Shown here: positions 1 to 6,750 of the stretch, piece by piece
How the letters are laid out: every line of letters starts with the position of its first letter
Position numbering within the stretch: the first letter of the stretch is position 1
Source of the DNA: Aquimarina sp. Aq78
GTDB lineage: Bacteria > Bacteroidota > Bacteroidia > Flavobacteriales > Flavobacteriaceae
DNA length: 64,000 nucleotides
NCBI RefSeq assembly: GCF_900299525.1
Contig: NZ_OMKA01000018.1
Coordinates: forward strand, 1 to 64,000
Direction: 5' to 3'
Translations under genes and position numbers: made by a program
Notes under the pieces: generated by a model
Told to the model about the DNA's origin: nothing
Seen by the model: only the letters and a program-made list of their open reading frames with translations
Databases searched by the model: none

Positions 1-80
1 GCTATTTGTTCTTCAGAATTTAGTAAATCCAAAAGTTCTTTTTCGTCTTCTTTGTTCAGATAAAGTGGAATCCAAGCCAT
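1..80 (-). CDS. 5' end of a hypothetical protein gene, cut by the window edge
   Basis: An open frame starts at ATG (78-80, minus strand) and runs off the left edge, giving 26 codons. The visible N-terminus begins MAWIPLYLNKED and continues with acidic, Leu-rich residues, so it looks like a soluble helical protein. I do not recognise a family from so little sequence. It shares the strand of the R-M operon, but about 250 bp of structured non-coding DNA separates them, so it is probably a separate unit. The start is the only ATG in the frame. Confidence 0.5.
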   Translation of the reverse strand, partial: MAWIPLYLNKEDEKELLDLLNSEEQI

Positions 81-102
81 AGTTTATTTTGCATTATTGC
101 TA

Positions 103-218
103 ACGGTCTAGTATAAGAATAGTAGCGGATTTTCAAGCACTAACTTTCCGTTTAAACACAGACCTTTTTTATATTTACTTACTTTCCTTTTAGCGATTAA
201 ACCGCTATTATTTTTATA
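103..218. repeat. Imperfect long inverted repeat in the spacer left of the R-M operon
   Basis: The sequence at 111-128 (gtataagaatagtagcgg) and the sequence at 202-219 (ccgctattatttttatac) are inverted copies with two mismatches over 18 bp, separated by about 70 bp. Short GTTGGC words recur at 257-263 and 337-343. No ORF is credible between 81 and 333. The paired arms could form a cruciform or an extended RNA hairpin. A recombination site resembling an integron attC, or a REP-like repeat, is possible but not shown. Confidence 0.4.
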
Positions 219-231
219 CATTGTTGTACAC
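219..231. repeat. Left copy of a 13-bp inverted repeat bounding the R-M island
   Basis: cattgttgtacac at 219-231 is the exact reverse complement of 4780-4792. The two copies lie outside the four-gene restriction-modification operon, one beyond each end. This fits the ends or scars of a transferred module, though 13 AT-rich bases alone are weak evidence. Confidence 0.4.
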
Positions 232-333
232 TGGCTTTTCTTTCCGCAAACTTGCTAGCGTTGGCAAAGTCATACTCTTTTGCAATTTTTGGCTTGTGTT
301 ATGGCTGAAGCGAATTGCAAATGTGTATGGCTT

Positions 334-639
334 TTAGCGTTGGCTTTCAGTCTGTTTATATTTTTCCTTATAATAACTCAATTCATTATAAATTCCATTT
401 TCTAAAATTCTCCAATATTTCCATCCATTTATACTGGTTTTTGTTATTGCTCTTCCAGCTCCACTTGGAAAAGGAAAAGTTTTCATTTTATTATCGATTT
501 CAAATGTTATTGCTCCTTCTTTATCTAGAGTACCAATTACTTCATTATTCGGTGAAGAATAAACCTTGGTTCCGATTTTAATAATTCCAGCGTTTATAAT
601 CATTTTTAAAGTTATGTCTGGTATTTCTTTGTAAGTCAT
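334..639 (-). CDS. Stand-alone RAMA-domain protein (modified-DNA reader)
   Basis: This 101-residue protein is nearly all one RAMA (restriction-enzyme adenine-methylase-associated) domain. It has an N-terminal helix, then the sequence IINAGIIKIGTKVYS, a beta-hairpin with a Gly-rich turn, a segment of small residues and Ala (GAGRAITKTS), and the diagnostic ending NGWKYWRI at about residues 71-78. RAMA domains are predicted to bind methylated or otherwise modified DNA and are usually fused to nucleases or methylases. Here the domain is its own gene, starting 3 bp after the stop of the nuclease-methylase gene, so the two are probably co-translated. It may steer the system's enzyme to, or away from, modified sites (inference). 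The fold assignment is by motif only. Confidence 0.65.
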   Translation of the reverse strand: MTYKEIPDITLKMIINAGIIKIGTKVYSSPNNEVIGTLDKEGAITFEIDNKMKTFPFPSGAGRAITKTSINGWKYWRILENGIYNELSYYKEKYKQTESQR

Positions 640-642
640 ATT

Positions 643-3396
643 CTAGTCTTTTACTGCAAATCGAATTCGATAAAGTTGCTTTAAAGAATTTTTAATAGGT
701 TCATAATATTCTGAAATACCATATATTTCCATTAAAGCATTTTCAAAAGCGATTCTGTCTGCTGATTCTAATTCCAGTTCAAGCGGCAATCTGTTTCTTT
801 GCATCATAGGTCTAAACAATTCAACAATTTGTAACTTTTGTTCATCGGTCAAAATATTTGGATTCAAAATTTTAAAATCTCTTTCAAATTTAGTAGCTCT
901 TAAATCTAAAGCACCCAAACCACGACCAAAACCAAAACTTTCAATTAAAAACAAGCTTGCTGTACAATTGAGAAGAGCCAAGTATAAAATTTTGTTTACA
1001 TCTTGAAATTCATTTTTTACTGACAATCCAATTAGTCTTTGGTCAATAAATGAGCGATTTTCAAGTTTGGAAATGAATAAACTTCTATCATAATTTACAT
1101 TAGCTACAAAATCAGCCATATTATCAGTTTTCATTTCATACCAAAACATATTAGGTTTACTTAGCGACTCCGTTAGTGGGATACCACTATTATTGTTTTG
1201 GTTTTCAAATGACCTTATCCAATTAATAGCTCCTGTATGCCCAAGTTCTTGAAGCTCTTCAATACTTCTAGAGCAACAAAATGCTTCCTTGTTTGTAACT
1301 GAAGTTAAACTAGCAGTGTTTCGTAAATTCTTTAATACTGGTTTAATATATTCATTTTCAATCCCGTGACCTGAATCAGGATAAAACATTGCGTTCCAAC
1401 CACGCCTTTCACCTCGAGTGAAATCGAAAAAATCACTGGTATTGATAAAACTGCCTCTAACATTTTCAACCCAACTTAGATTTGAAAAATAACCTGACCA
1501 AGGAATCCCAAAATCTTCAAATGAATTTATTTGTGCAAGAGAATATCTATTAATAGTTAGATTTTCAGATTCAGTATTGACTATTATATTATCGCTCAAG
1601 GTTCTTATGTCATCAATTTCTTGTAGCTCCTCATTTAAAGTGCAAAATGAGATTTCACTATCATTTGAGGTTGGTGTTTGTGGGTCTTTTTTTGACGCCA
1701 CTAATATTGTTGTTACAACATCTGCATTATCAAACCATTTCCCTTTACCTGAGATTACTACTAATTCTATTTTGAAGAATTTTTGAAAAAGCTCTAAAAA
1801 TATTTCGCCATAATCAGTTCCCAGCCAAGCATTTGATAATATAAGTCCAATTTTACCATTCTCAGATAAGAATTGATGAAGGTAAAAAGGAATGTATGCG
1901 AAAATATCGCTTTTACCACTTAATGTCTCTGTTGTTTCTGTTTCTTCTTTTATCCAATCGTTAATATCCACAATATGTGGATTTAAAACTTTCATTTCCT
2001 TGCTTTTTATAAAAGGTAAATTGGAAACAACATAATCAACAGTTGGGAATTCTTTCTCTACTATTTCTCCATTATTTGGATTTTGAAATTCTATTATATC
2101 TCCTTGATTTAGTTCAATTACATCAGAGCCAAAAACGTTAATAATCCTTCCAATATTTGAAGGTTTAGCCATTGACAAGGTCGAAAGTTGAATAGGAAAG
2201 GAATGTTTATCTGAAGCCCAAATGGTATCAAGAATATCATTTGAATTTATTTCATATTCTTCTTTTAATTCATAGGCTTGTTTGATAATTGTGCCTGTAC
2301 CACAACAAGGGTCAATTACTATTTTTGTTTTATCATCAATAGTTAGTCGAGTTAATAAATCCGCTAATTTTTTAGGTGTCGAAAATTGACCCGCTACCTT
2401 TCTTTTAGCAGTTGCAATAGTACTTTGAAGTAATTGATGAAGAATTTCAATTTCAATAGCTTCAATATTTACTGTTGACAGGAATTGATTTAATTCTGTC
2501 AATTCGCTCCAAGCTGTTTCCGAAATATATTGTTGACCAAGGTTTGGACTGAAAATATTCCAGAAATTACATTTTTGAGAAATAGACGTTAGTATTTCCA
2601 TTGCATCAGCAATAGAAGTTGACCTTTCAATATTCTCAATTTCTTTTGCTTCGTTAAAATGCCTTTTTAGTATATGAGCAAAAATTATTTTAAAAACCCA
2701 ATCTGTCAAAACTACCATTGACAAAGTCGCTAGTTTATGTTCAGTTTGAGTTGAAGTAAAACCATATTCATTTGATGATGAATTCCACCAAAGATTGATT
2801 TCTGCATCTAATTGCCGAGTAGTTCTAGCTTTTGCTTTTAGTGTTTCAGCAGAATTGTTGGTGTTTTCTAGGACAACATCTATTACTTCGTCAATAGACA
2901 AAATTTCTTGTGAAGTAACTTCTGGGATTTCTCCTGATTCAAAAAAGTTATTAAGGTCGGCAAGAATTTCATACAACAACTCTTTCCAGAGTTGTTCGTT
3001 AGGTTTTACTTCTGTGCGAGAATTTATATTTATATCATTCCAGCTTTTATGAATTTCAAAGTTGTCCCCATTTCTTATGTAAAGCACTGCACTTTTTACA
3101 TTCCATAAAAGGAAGCTATCTCTTTTTAATATTTTTGCCTTTTTTATTGCATTGCTTATTAATTCCGCATCATTAATTTGAGTGTCAGGCATTTTTAATT
3201 CCCAACCCTGCACAATTATATCTTTAGTGAGGTCTTTAAATAACAATACATCAGGAAATAGACTTTTCTTGTTGTTGCTTATTGTACTTTCTCCACCAGC
3301 TCCTTTAAAATGCCAACTCTTATTTGCTAAAAATACTTCGATTGAACTGATAACATCAATAGCCCAACTTCTCTCGTTATACGTAACTTTCGCCAT
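643..3396 (-). CDS. Type IIG-like restriction enzyme/N6-adenine DNA methyltransferase
   Basis: This 917-residue protein appears to join a nuclease and a methylase. The N-terminus carries a PD-(D/E)xK-like pattern: Pro-Asp at 48-49, then a beta strand ending GWELK at 64-68. A helical linker follows. The gamma-class N6-MTase core has motif X (QFSTPKKLADLL, about 337), motif I (DPCCGTG, about 362) and an unusual motif IV, SNLPF instead of NPPF/Y, near 460. The last 350 residues would hold the target-recognition region. The gene overlaps the upstream methylase by 20 bp and sits 3 bp before the RAMA gene, which implies one operon. It could cut and methylate as a type IIG enzyme, or act mainly as a nuclease with the partner methylase protecting the host. 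Confidence 0.75.
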   Translation of the reverse strand: MAKVTYNERSWAIDVISSIEVFLANKSWHFKGAGGESTISNNKKSLFPDVLLFKDLTKDIIVQGWELKMPDTQINDAELISNAIKKAKILKRDSFLLWNVKSAVLYIRNGDNFEIHKSWNDININSRTEVKPNEQLWKELLYEILADLNNFFESGEIPEVTSQEILSIDEVIDVVLENTNNSAETLKAKARTTRQLDAEINLWWNSSSNEYGFTSTQTEHKLATLSMVVLTDWVFKIIFAHILKRHFNEAKEIENIERSTSIADAMEILTSISQKCNFWNIFSPNLGQQYISETAWSELTELNQFLSTVNIEAIEIEILHQLLQSTIATAKRKVAGQFSTPKKLADLLTRLTIDDKTKIVIDPCCGTGTIIKQAYELKEEYEINSNDILDTIWASDKHSFPIQLSTLSMAKPSNIGRIINVFGSDVIELNQGDIIEFQNPNNGEIVEKEFPTVDYVVSNLPFIKSKEMKVLNPHIVDINDWIKEETETTETLSGKSDIFAYIPFYLHQFLSENGKIGLILSNAWLGTDYGEIFLELFQKFFKIELVVISGKGKWFDNADVVTTILVASKKDPQTPTSNDSEISFCTLNEELQEIDDIRTLSDNIIVNTESENLTINRYSLAQINSFEDFGIPWSGYFSNLSWVENVRGSFINTSDFFDFTRGERRGWNAMFYPDSGHGIENEYIKPVLKNLRNTASLTSVTNKEAFCCSRSIEELQELGHTGAINWIRSFENQNNNSGIPLTESLSKPNMFWYEMKTDNMADFVANVNYDRSLFISKLENRSFIDQRLIGLSVKNEFQDVNKILYLALLNCTASLFLIESFGFGRGLGALDLRATKFERDFKILNPNILTDEQKLQIVELFRPMMQRNRLPLELELESADRIAFENALMEIYGISEYYEPIKNSLKQLYRIRFAVKD

Positions 3397-4291
3397 TGAG
3401 AACTTTAGTGTTATAGTTTAAAGTATGATATTTTGCTATTGGTTCATTAAATAGACGTAAAGTAGATTTTTCTACCTCTTTTCTCTTTAATGTTTCTTGA
3501 ATTCTATCTGTACAAATTTTAATATAATCGACCTCTTTAACTTTATGCAGAAGCACATCTTCATTTTTCTCTATTCCAATGAAATTTCTGTTTTCAAGTA
3601 TAGCGGACAGTAAGAAACTGCCACTGCCACAAGCATTATCAAGTACAACATCTCCAGGTTTTGTAAAAGTTCTAATTAAATACCTACCTAATTCAATTGG
3701 TTTTTGAGTTGGATGATAAACAGTTCCTTCAGATTCTGCCGTTTTAACGTACACAAAATCTTCAATGGATTGTTCTTCATAAGCTATCACATCTGTTGGA
3801 TATCTATTACCATTACTTTTTACGTGATTTGACTTGAAGTCTCCATAACTACCTGTGAGTTGGTCTTTTCTGAACCCTTTATCATATGCTTCACCTTCTG
3901 TCATTTGAGGATTGTAGTTTGGCTGTTTTTTATAAAAAACACAAATATCTTCGTGCTTTCTCAACGGTTGTTTTTTTGCATTTAAGAAATTTGTTGCTTT
4001 TGATTTTATCCAAACAATTTTGTATTTGAAATGCTTTTCGTTGCTTAATATTAATTTTGCAGTAAAAACGCCCTGAGATGTAAGAACAATTGCTCCATTG
4101 TCTTTAATTATTCTGTAATATTCAGTCCAAAGTTTATCAAGGTCAATAACTGAATCCCATTTGTTTTGAGTTGTTCCATATGGTAAATCACATAAAATCA
4201 TATCTATGCTTTTACTTGGGATTTCTTTCATTTCTTCAAGGCAATCGCCTTGAATTACTTTGTTTAGGTATTTTTTTAAACTGTTTGGCAT
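3377..4291 (-). CDS. Beta-class DNA methyltransferase (N6-adenine or N4-cytosine)
   Basis: The 304-residue protein has the circularly permuted order of beta-class methylases. Catalytic motif IV (CDLPYGT, 34-40) comes first, and the AdoMet-binding motif I (DNACGSGSF, 218-226) comes after the target-recognition segment. HPTQKP at about 193-198 is the usual motif X region. Such enzymes methylate an exocyclic amino group and normally protect host DNA from the cognate nuclease. It starts 3 bp after the regulator's stop and overlaps the downstream nuclease-methylase gene by 20 bp. DLPY in place of DPPY is a tolerated variant of motif IV. Specificity cannot be read from the sequence. Confidence 0.82.
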   Translation of the reverse strand: MPNSLKKYLNKVIQGDCLEEMKEIPSKSIDMILCDLPYGTTQNKWDSVIDLDKLWTEYYRIIKDNGAIVLTSQGVFTAKLILSNEKHFKYKIVWIKSKATNFLNAKKQPLRKHEDICVFYKKQPNYNPQMTEGEAYDKGFRKDQLTGSYGDFKSNHVKSNGNRYPTDVIAYEEQSIEDFVYVKTAESEGTVYHPTQKPIELGRYLIRTFTKPGDVVLDNACGSGSFLLSAILENRNFIGIEKNEDVLLHKVKEVDYIKICTDRIQETLKRKEVEKSTLRLFNEPIAKYHTLNYNTKVLNGESYV

Positions 4292-4294
4292 ATT

Positions 4295-4621
4295 TTAAAG
4301 TTTAAGGCTTTCTTGTTTAGCATTAATTTGACGTAAGTATTTAACTTTCTTCTCTGCAACAAATAGTGCATCTGTTGAAGAACTACTTTCATAAAGTTTT
4401 TTTGCAAATAGGTCGCCAAAAAATTCTGTTTTTAGTTCTTCTAAATTCAATTCAAAAACTTGAGCAAGCAGAGTTAGACGTTTTTCGTCAAAATCTCTTT
4501 TTCCGTTTTCAATTTTACTCAAATTAGCAGAATCCAAATCCAGTTTTGCTCCCAGTTGGGTTAAAGTCAGTTCGTTTTTTGTCCGTAGATGTCTGATGTA
4601 TTCTCCGAAAGATTGTTTCAT
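4295..4621 (-). CDS. XRE-family controller of the restriction-modification operon
   Basis: A helix-turn-helix domain fills the first 65 residues (LTLTQLGAKLDLDSANLSKI is the recognition region). A short charged tail follows. I place the start at ATG 4619-4621 (MKQSFGEYIR), giving 108 residues. A longer reading from TTG at 4655-4657 would begin inside the promoter-like TATATTTG box. The gene is first in the R-M operon, which is where C-proteins usually sit to delay nuclease expression until the methylase has acted. Autoregulation through the inverted repeat just upstream is likely but inferred. Confidence 0.8.
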   Translation of the reverse strand: MKQSFGEYIRHLRTKNELTLTQLGAKLDLDSANLSKIENGKRDFDEKRLTLLAQVFELNLEELKTEFFGDLFAKKLYESSSSTDALFVAEKKVKYLRQINAKQESLKL

Positions 4622-4640
4622 TTGACTTGAATATTTAGAC

Positions 4641-4662
4641 TTGTCAGTATTTGACAAATATA
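4641..4662 (-). promoter_or_regulatory. Promoter box and candidate operator of the R-M operon
   Basis: On the minus strand TATATTTG (4655-4662) matches the Bacteroidota -7 consensus TAnnTTTG. An inverted repeat TTGTCA/TGACAA (4641-4646 and 4652-4657, 5-bp spacer) overlaps it and the expected transcription start. That geometry suits repression or autoregulation by the adjacent XRE protein. No clear -33 TTG was found at the right spacing. Confidence 0.4.
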
Positions 4663-4779
4663 GTAAATATTTAATGATTACCTATTCGTGTGGTGGTGGA
4701 AAAAGGCAAGCTCTTTTTATTTTGTGAGGCACGAACAAAATGAAATGTGCTTGACTGTGCGGTTGGCTTTTCAGAGCTT

Positions 4780-4792
4780 GTGTACAACAATG
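4780..4792. repeat. Right copy of the 13-bp inverted repeat bounding the R-M island
   Basis: gtgtacaacaatg at 4780-4792 is the exact reverse complement of 219-231. It lies about 160 bp upstream of the regulator start and abuts a 28-bp palindrome. Confidence 0.4.
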
Positions 4793-4819
4793 ATATATGT
4801 GTACCAGTACACATATATC
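4792..4819. repeat. Perfect 28-bp palindrome beside the R-M operon
   Basis: Arms 4792-4804 (gatatatgtgtac) and 4807-4819 are exact inverted copies around a CA centre. No T-run follows, so it is a poor terminator. It is a better fit to a protein-binding or recombination site, and it touches the right-hand 13-bp boundary repeat. Confidence 0.5.
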
Positions 4820-4857
4820 TATTATATTTTTTACAAATCTAAAGGATTTCTAATTAA

Positions 4858-4935
4858 CTAAGAATCATTTACAGGAACTTGAGTATGAATTTCTGCTGTT
4901 TTTGTATTACTATGCATTTTGAGGAAATATAGTGT
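4858..4935 (-). pseudogene. Possible C-terminal remnant of a tyrosine recombinase
   Basis: Between an in-frame stop and the TAG at 4858-4860, the minus strand reads ...LKMHSNTKTAEIHTQVP... This resembles the C-terminal catalytic stretch of XerC/D-type integrases (pattern GHSxTKTTEIYTHV). The active-site Tyr would be His here and the rest of the gene is missing. If real, it is a dead stub marking an old integration next to the R-M island. The match covers only about 18 residues, so it could be chance. Confidence 0.35.
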
Positions 4936-4941
4936 TGGTTA

Positions 4942-5661
4942 TTAAGCATTAAAATATTTACTATCCCATATGGCAGTATTAAAGTTTTTTCCAAGTGCAA
5001 ATCCATAAAATAACACCACAGCCGCTACCGATTTAAACATAAAGAATAAAATCATGATAAATGTTGAGGTAGTACTGTGTTTAGTGAACATCCCTTCTGG
5101 AACCATAAATGTAAGTAAAAGACTTACTAAAAAAGTGAGTAAGAGTAAATTTTCAAAACTTTTAAAAAACCACATCATCAATTTACGCAGTGGATGTAAA
5201 TCATTTCCCCATTTATGCACTAAATAAAAATAGTCATTACCCATAGGAGCAAAGAGTAGGGGATCATCAGCATTTTCTAATTTAAATAATTTAGATGGCG
5301 CAATAATTTTAAACCCCTTTAGTTCGGTTTGATGTTTCTTCTCAAGGTTTTTAATAGCAGAAATTGCAGATAAGGGCAACTTTCCTTTAAAATATTTAGA
5401 ATCCAAAAAACGTAATCGATAGGTAATACAGATTTTTTTGATTTGATCCAGATGGTATATGCTGTGGGTTTCTATGTGATCAAGATCAAAAACATTCTGA
5501 ACTACATGAGAAGAATTTTCTAGGTTTTTAAGAATTTGATTCTCGTGCTTTTCTTCTTTCGATAAGATTGTATATACTTGTTCTTTCCAGGTAGAGGCAT
5601 TAAATTTTTTATCCCGTAGTTTACCTAATTGTTGCTCTATATTTGTTCTGGGAAATAACAT
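4942..5661 (-). CDS. Conserved-looking hypothetical membrane protein
   Basis: I do not recognise this 239-residue protein. The first 160 residues are charged and look soluble, with no signal peptide and several predicted helices. Two hydrophobic segments follow, at about 168-187 (LLLLTFLVSLLLTFMV) and about 200-225, leaving a short C-terminal tail. The topology suggests a cytoplasmic N-terminal domain anchored by a C-terminal hairpin. It lies 79 bp downstream of the DUF1460 gene on the same strand and could be cotranscribed. Codon use looks like the chromosome core rather than the R-M island. Confidence 0.6.
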   Translation of the reverse strand: MLFPRTNIEQQLGKLRDKKFNASTWKEQVYTILSKEEKHENQILKNLENSSHVVQNVFDLDHIETHSIYHLDQIKKICITYRLRFLDSKYFKGKLPLSAISAIKNLEKKHQTELKGFKIIAPSKLFKLENADDPLLFAPMGNDYFYLVHKWGNDLHPLRKLMMWFFKSFENLLLLTFLVSLLLTFMVPEGMFTKHSTTSTFIMILFFMFKSVAAVVLFYGFALGKNFNTAIWDSKYFNA

Positions 5662-5740
5662 CTTCTTTTTTTAGCTCTACTAAATTAACAATTTGGGTTA
5701 AGTTATACAAGATTAAAGAGATAGATAGTCTAGTAAAAGA

Positions 5741-6586
5741 TTACAGTACTCGATTAACAATAATTCCGGTATTGTTTTTTATCTTTTTAAGATAATCAAC
5801 CAATGGGAGCGTAGAGATTTCTACCTGACCCTTTGATGATGCATGTAATAAATGAATTCGCCCATTCTCTTTGCGTATAGCGATTCCTGTATGGGTAATA
5901 TCTAATCCTTTGATCGAAGTAGTTAATGCGATGATATCACCAGATAGTATTGATGCTTCATGTTCTTTAATCTGATCTTTTGGTAAAAAACATACCGATG
6001 ATTGGCTGATATTAATTTCGGATTGTTGTATTCCTTTAAAGTTTTTATCATCTTTAAGAAAAGGATAAAGTTCTCGGTGTGTGCTCATAAAATTAATATC
6101 TTTCTCTATTTCTATTCCACCGATATCACCTGTAATATTTCTTAAAATATCCTTTTGTTCATTATTAGTAATCCACTCAGAGAAGTAGTGTAGTCGCGAG
6201 GCATATCCATCTAATTTTCCATTTTTATAACGTATTTTTTCTAGATAAGCGGTATAGGATTCAAAATCATCTTTACCATTTTTAAGCATTAGACTTAAAA
6301 CCAGTACATTTTCTACAAAAGTAGTGCAATCTAATCCCTGAAAATTAATCACCAACGACTCTTTTGATCCGATCTCTAGAGTTTTGGCAGCATAAGGAGT
6401 ACCTAAAAAAGTTTTTCCAACAAATACCAAAGTTCCCCCAAAAGCAGTTTTTGGAGTATATTCTTTTTTTAAAGCTGTAATTCTGGTAGTAAAGATTTCT
6501 TTATCTTTTGCAGAACAGATAATTTCTTGTGCCTGAATAGCACATGTCATTAAAAAGAAAAAAATTATAAAAGATTTACTGTTCAT
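5741..6586 (-). CDS. DUF1460 family NlpC/P60-like hydrolase, exported
   Basis: A signal peptide (MNSKSFIIFFFLMTCAIQAQ) precedes a DUF1460 domain that covers the rest of the 281 residues. Family members are Cys-His peptidoglycan amidases/peptidases of the NlpC/P60 superfamily acting in the periplasm. The nucleophile region GLDCTTFVEN is at 84-93 (Cys87). The catalytic His candidate lies in DITHTGIAI near 230, and a further His is in HLLHASS near 247. FLGTPYAAKTLE (60-71) is another family hallmark. Length is normal. The role is probably trimming of muropeptides during recycling or remodelling; the substrate is not shown by the sequence. Confidence 0.8.
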   Translation of the reverse strand: MNSKSFIIFFFLMTCAIQAQEIICSAKDKEIFTTRITALKKEYTPKTAFGGTLVFVGKTFLGTPYAAKTLEIGSKESLVINFQGLDCTTFVENVLVLSLMLKNGKDDFESYTAYLEKIRYKNGKLDGYASRLHYFSEWITNNEQKDILRNITGDIGGIEIEKDINFMSTHRELYPFLKDDKNFKGIQQSEINISQSSVCFLPKDQIKEHEASILSGDIIALTTSIKGLDITHTGIAIRKENGRIHLLHASSKGQVEISTLPLVDYLKKIKNNTGIIVNRVL

Positions 6587-6690
6587 TTGTTATATATGTT
6601 AAGTAGGCTTAGTTTTTAATTCTAATATGTTCTAAAATACAAAAAGCTACTATATCTGATGAGTTTATTCGATAAGATTTTATAAAAACT

Positions 6691-6728
6691 AAAAAGGCTT
6701 GATTATGATATCATAATCAAGCCTTTTT
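6691..6728. terminator. Strong bidirectional terminator (38-bp perfect palindrome)
   Basis: aaaaaggcttgattatga and its exact inverse surround a TA centre, followed by T residues on both strands. It lies 22 bp past the metalloprotease stop codon on the minus strand. Confidence 0.85.
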
Positions 6729-6750
6729 TTCAAAAATAAATTTAAAATTG

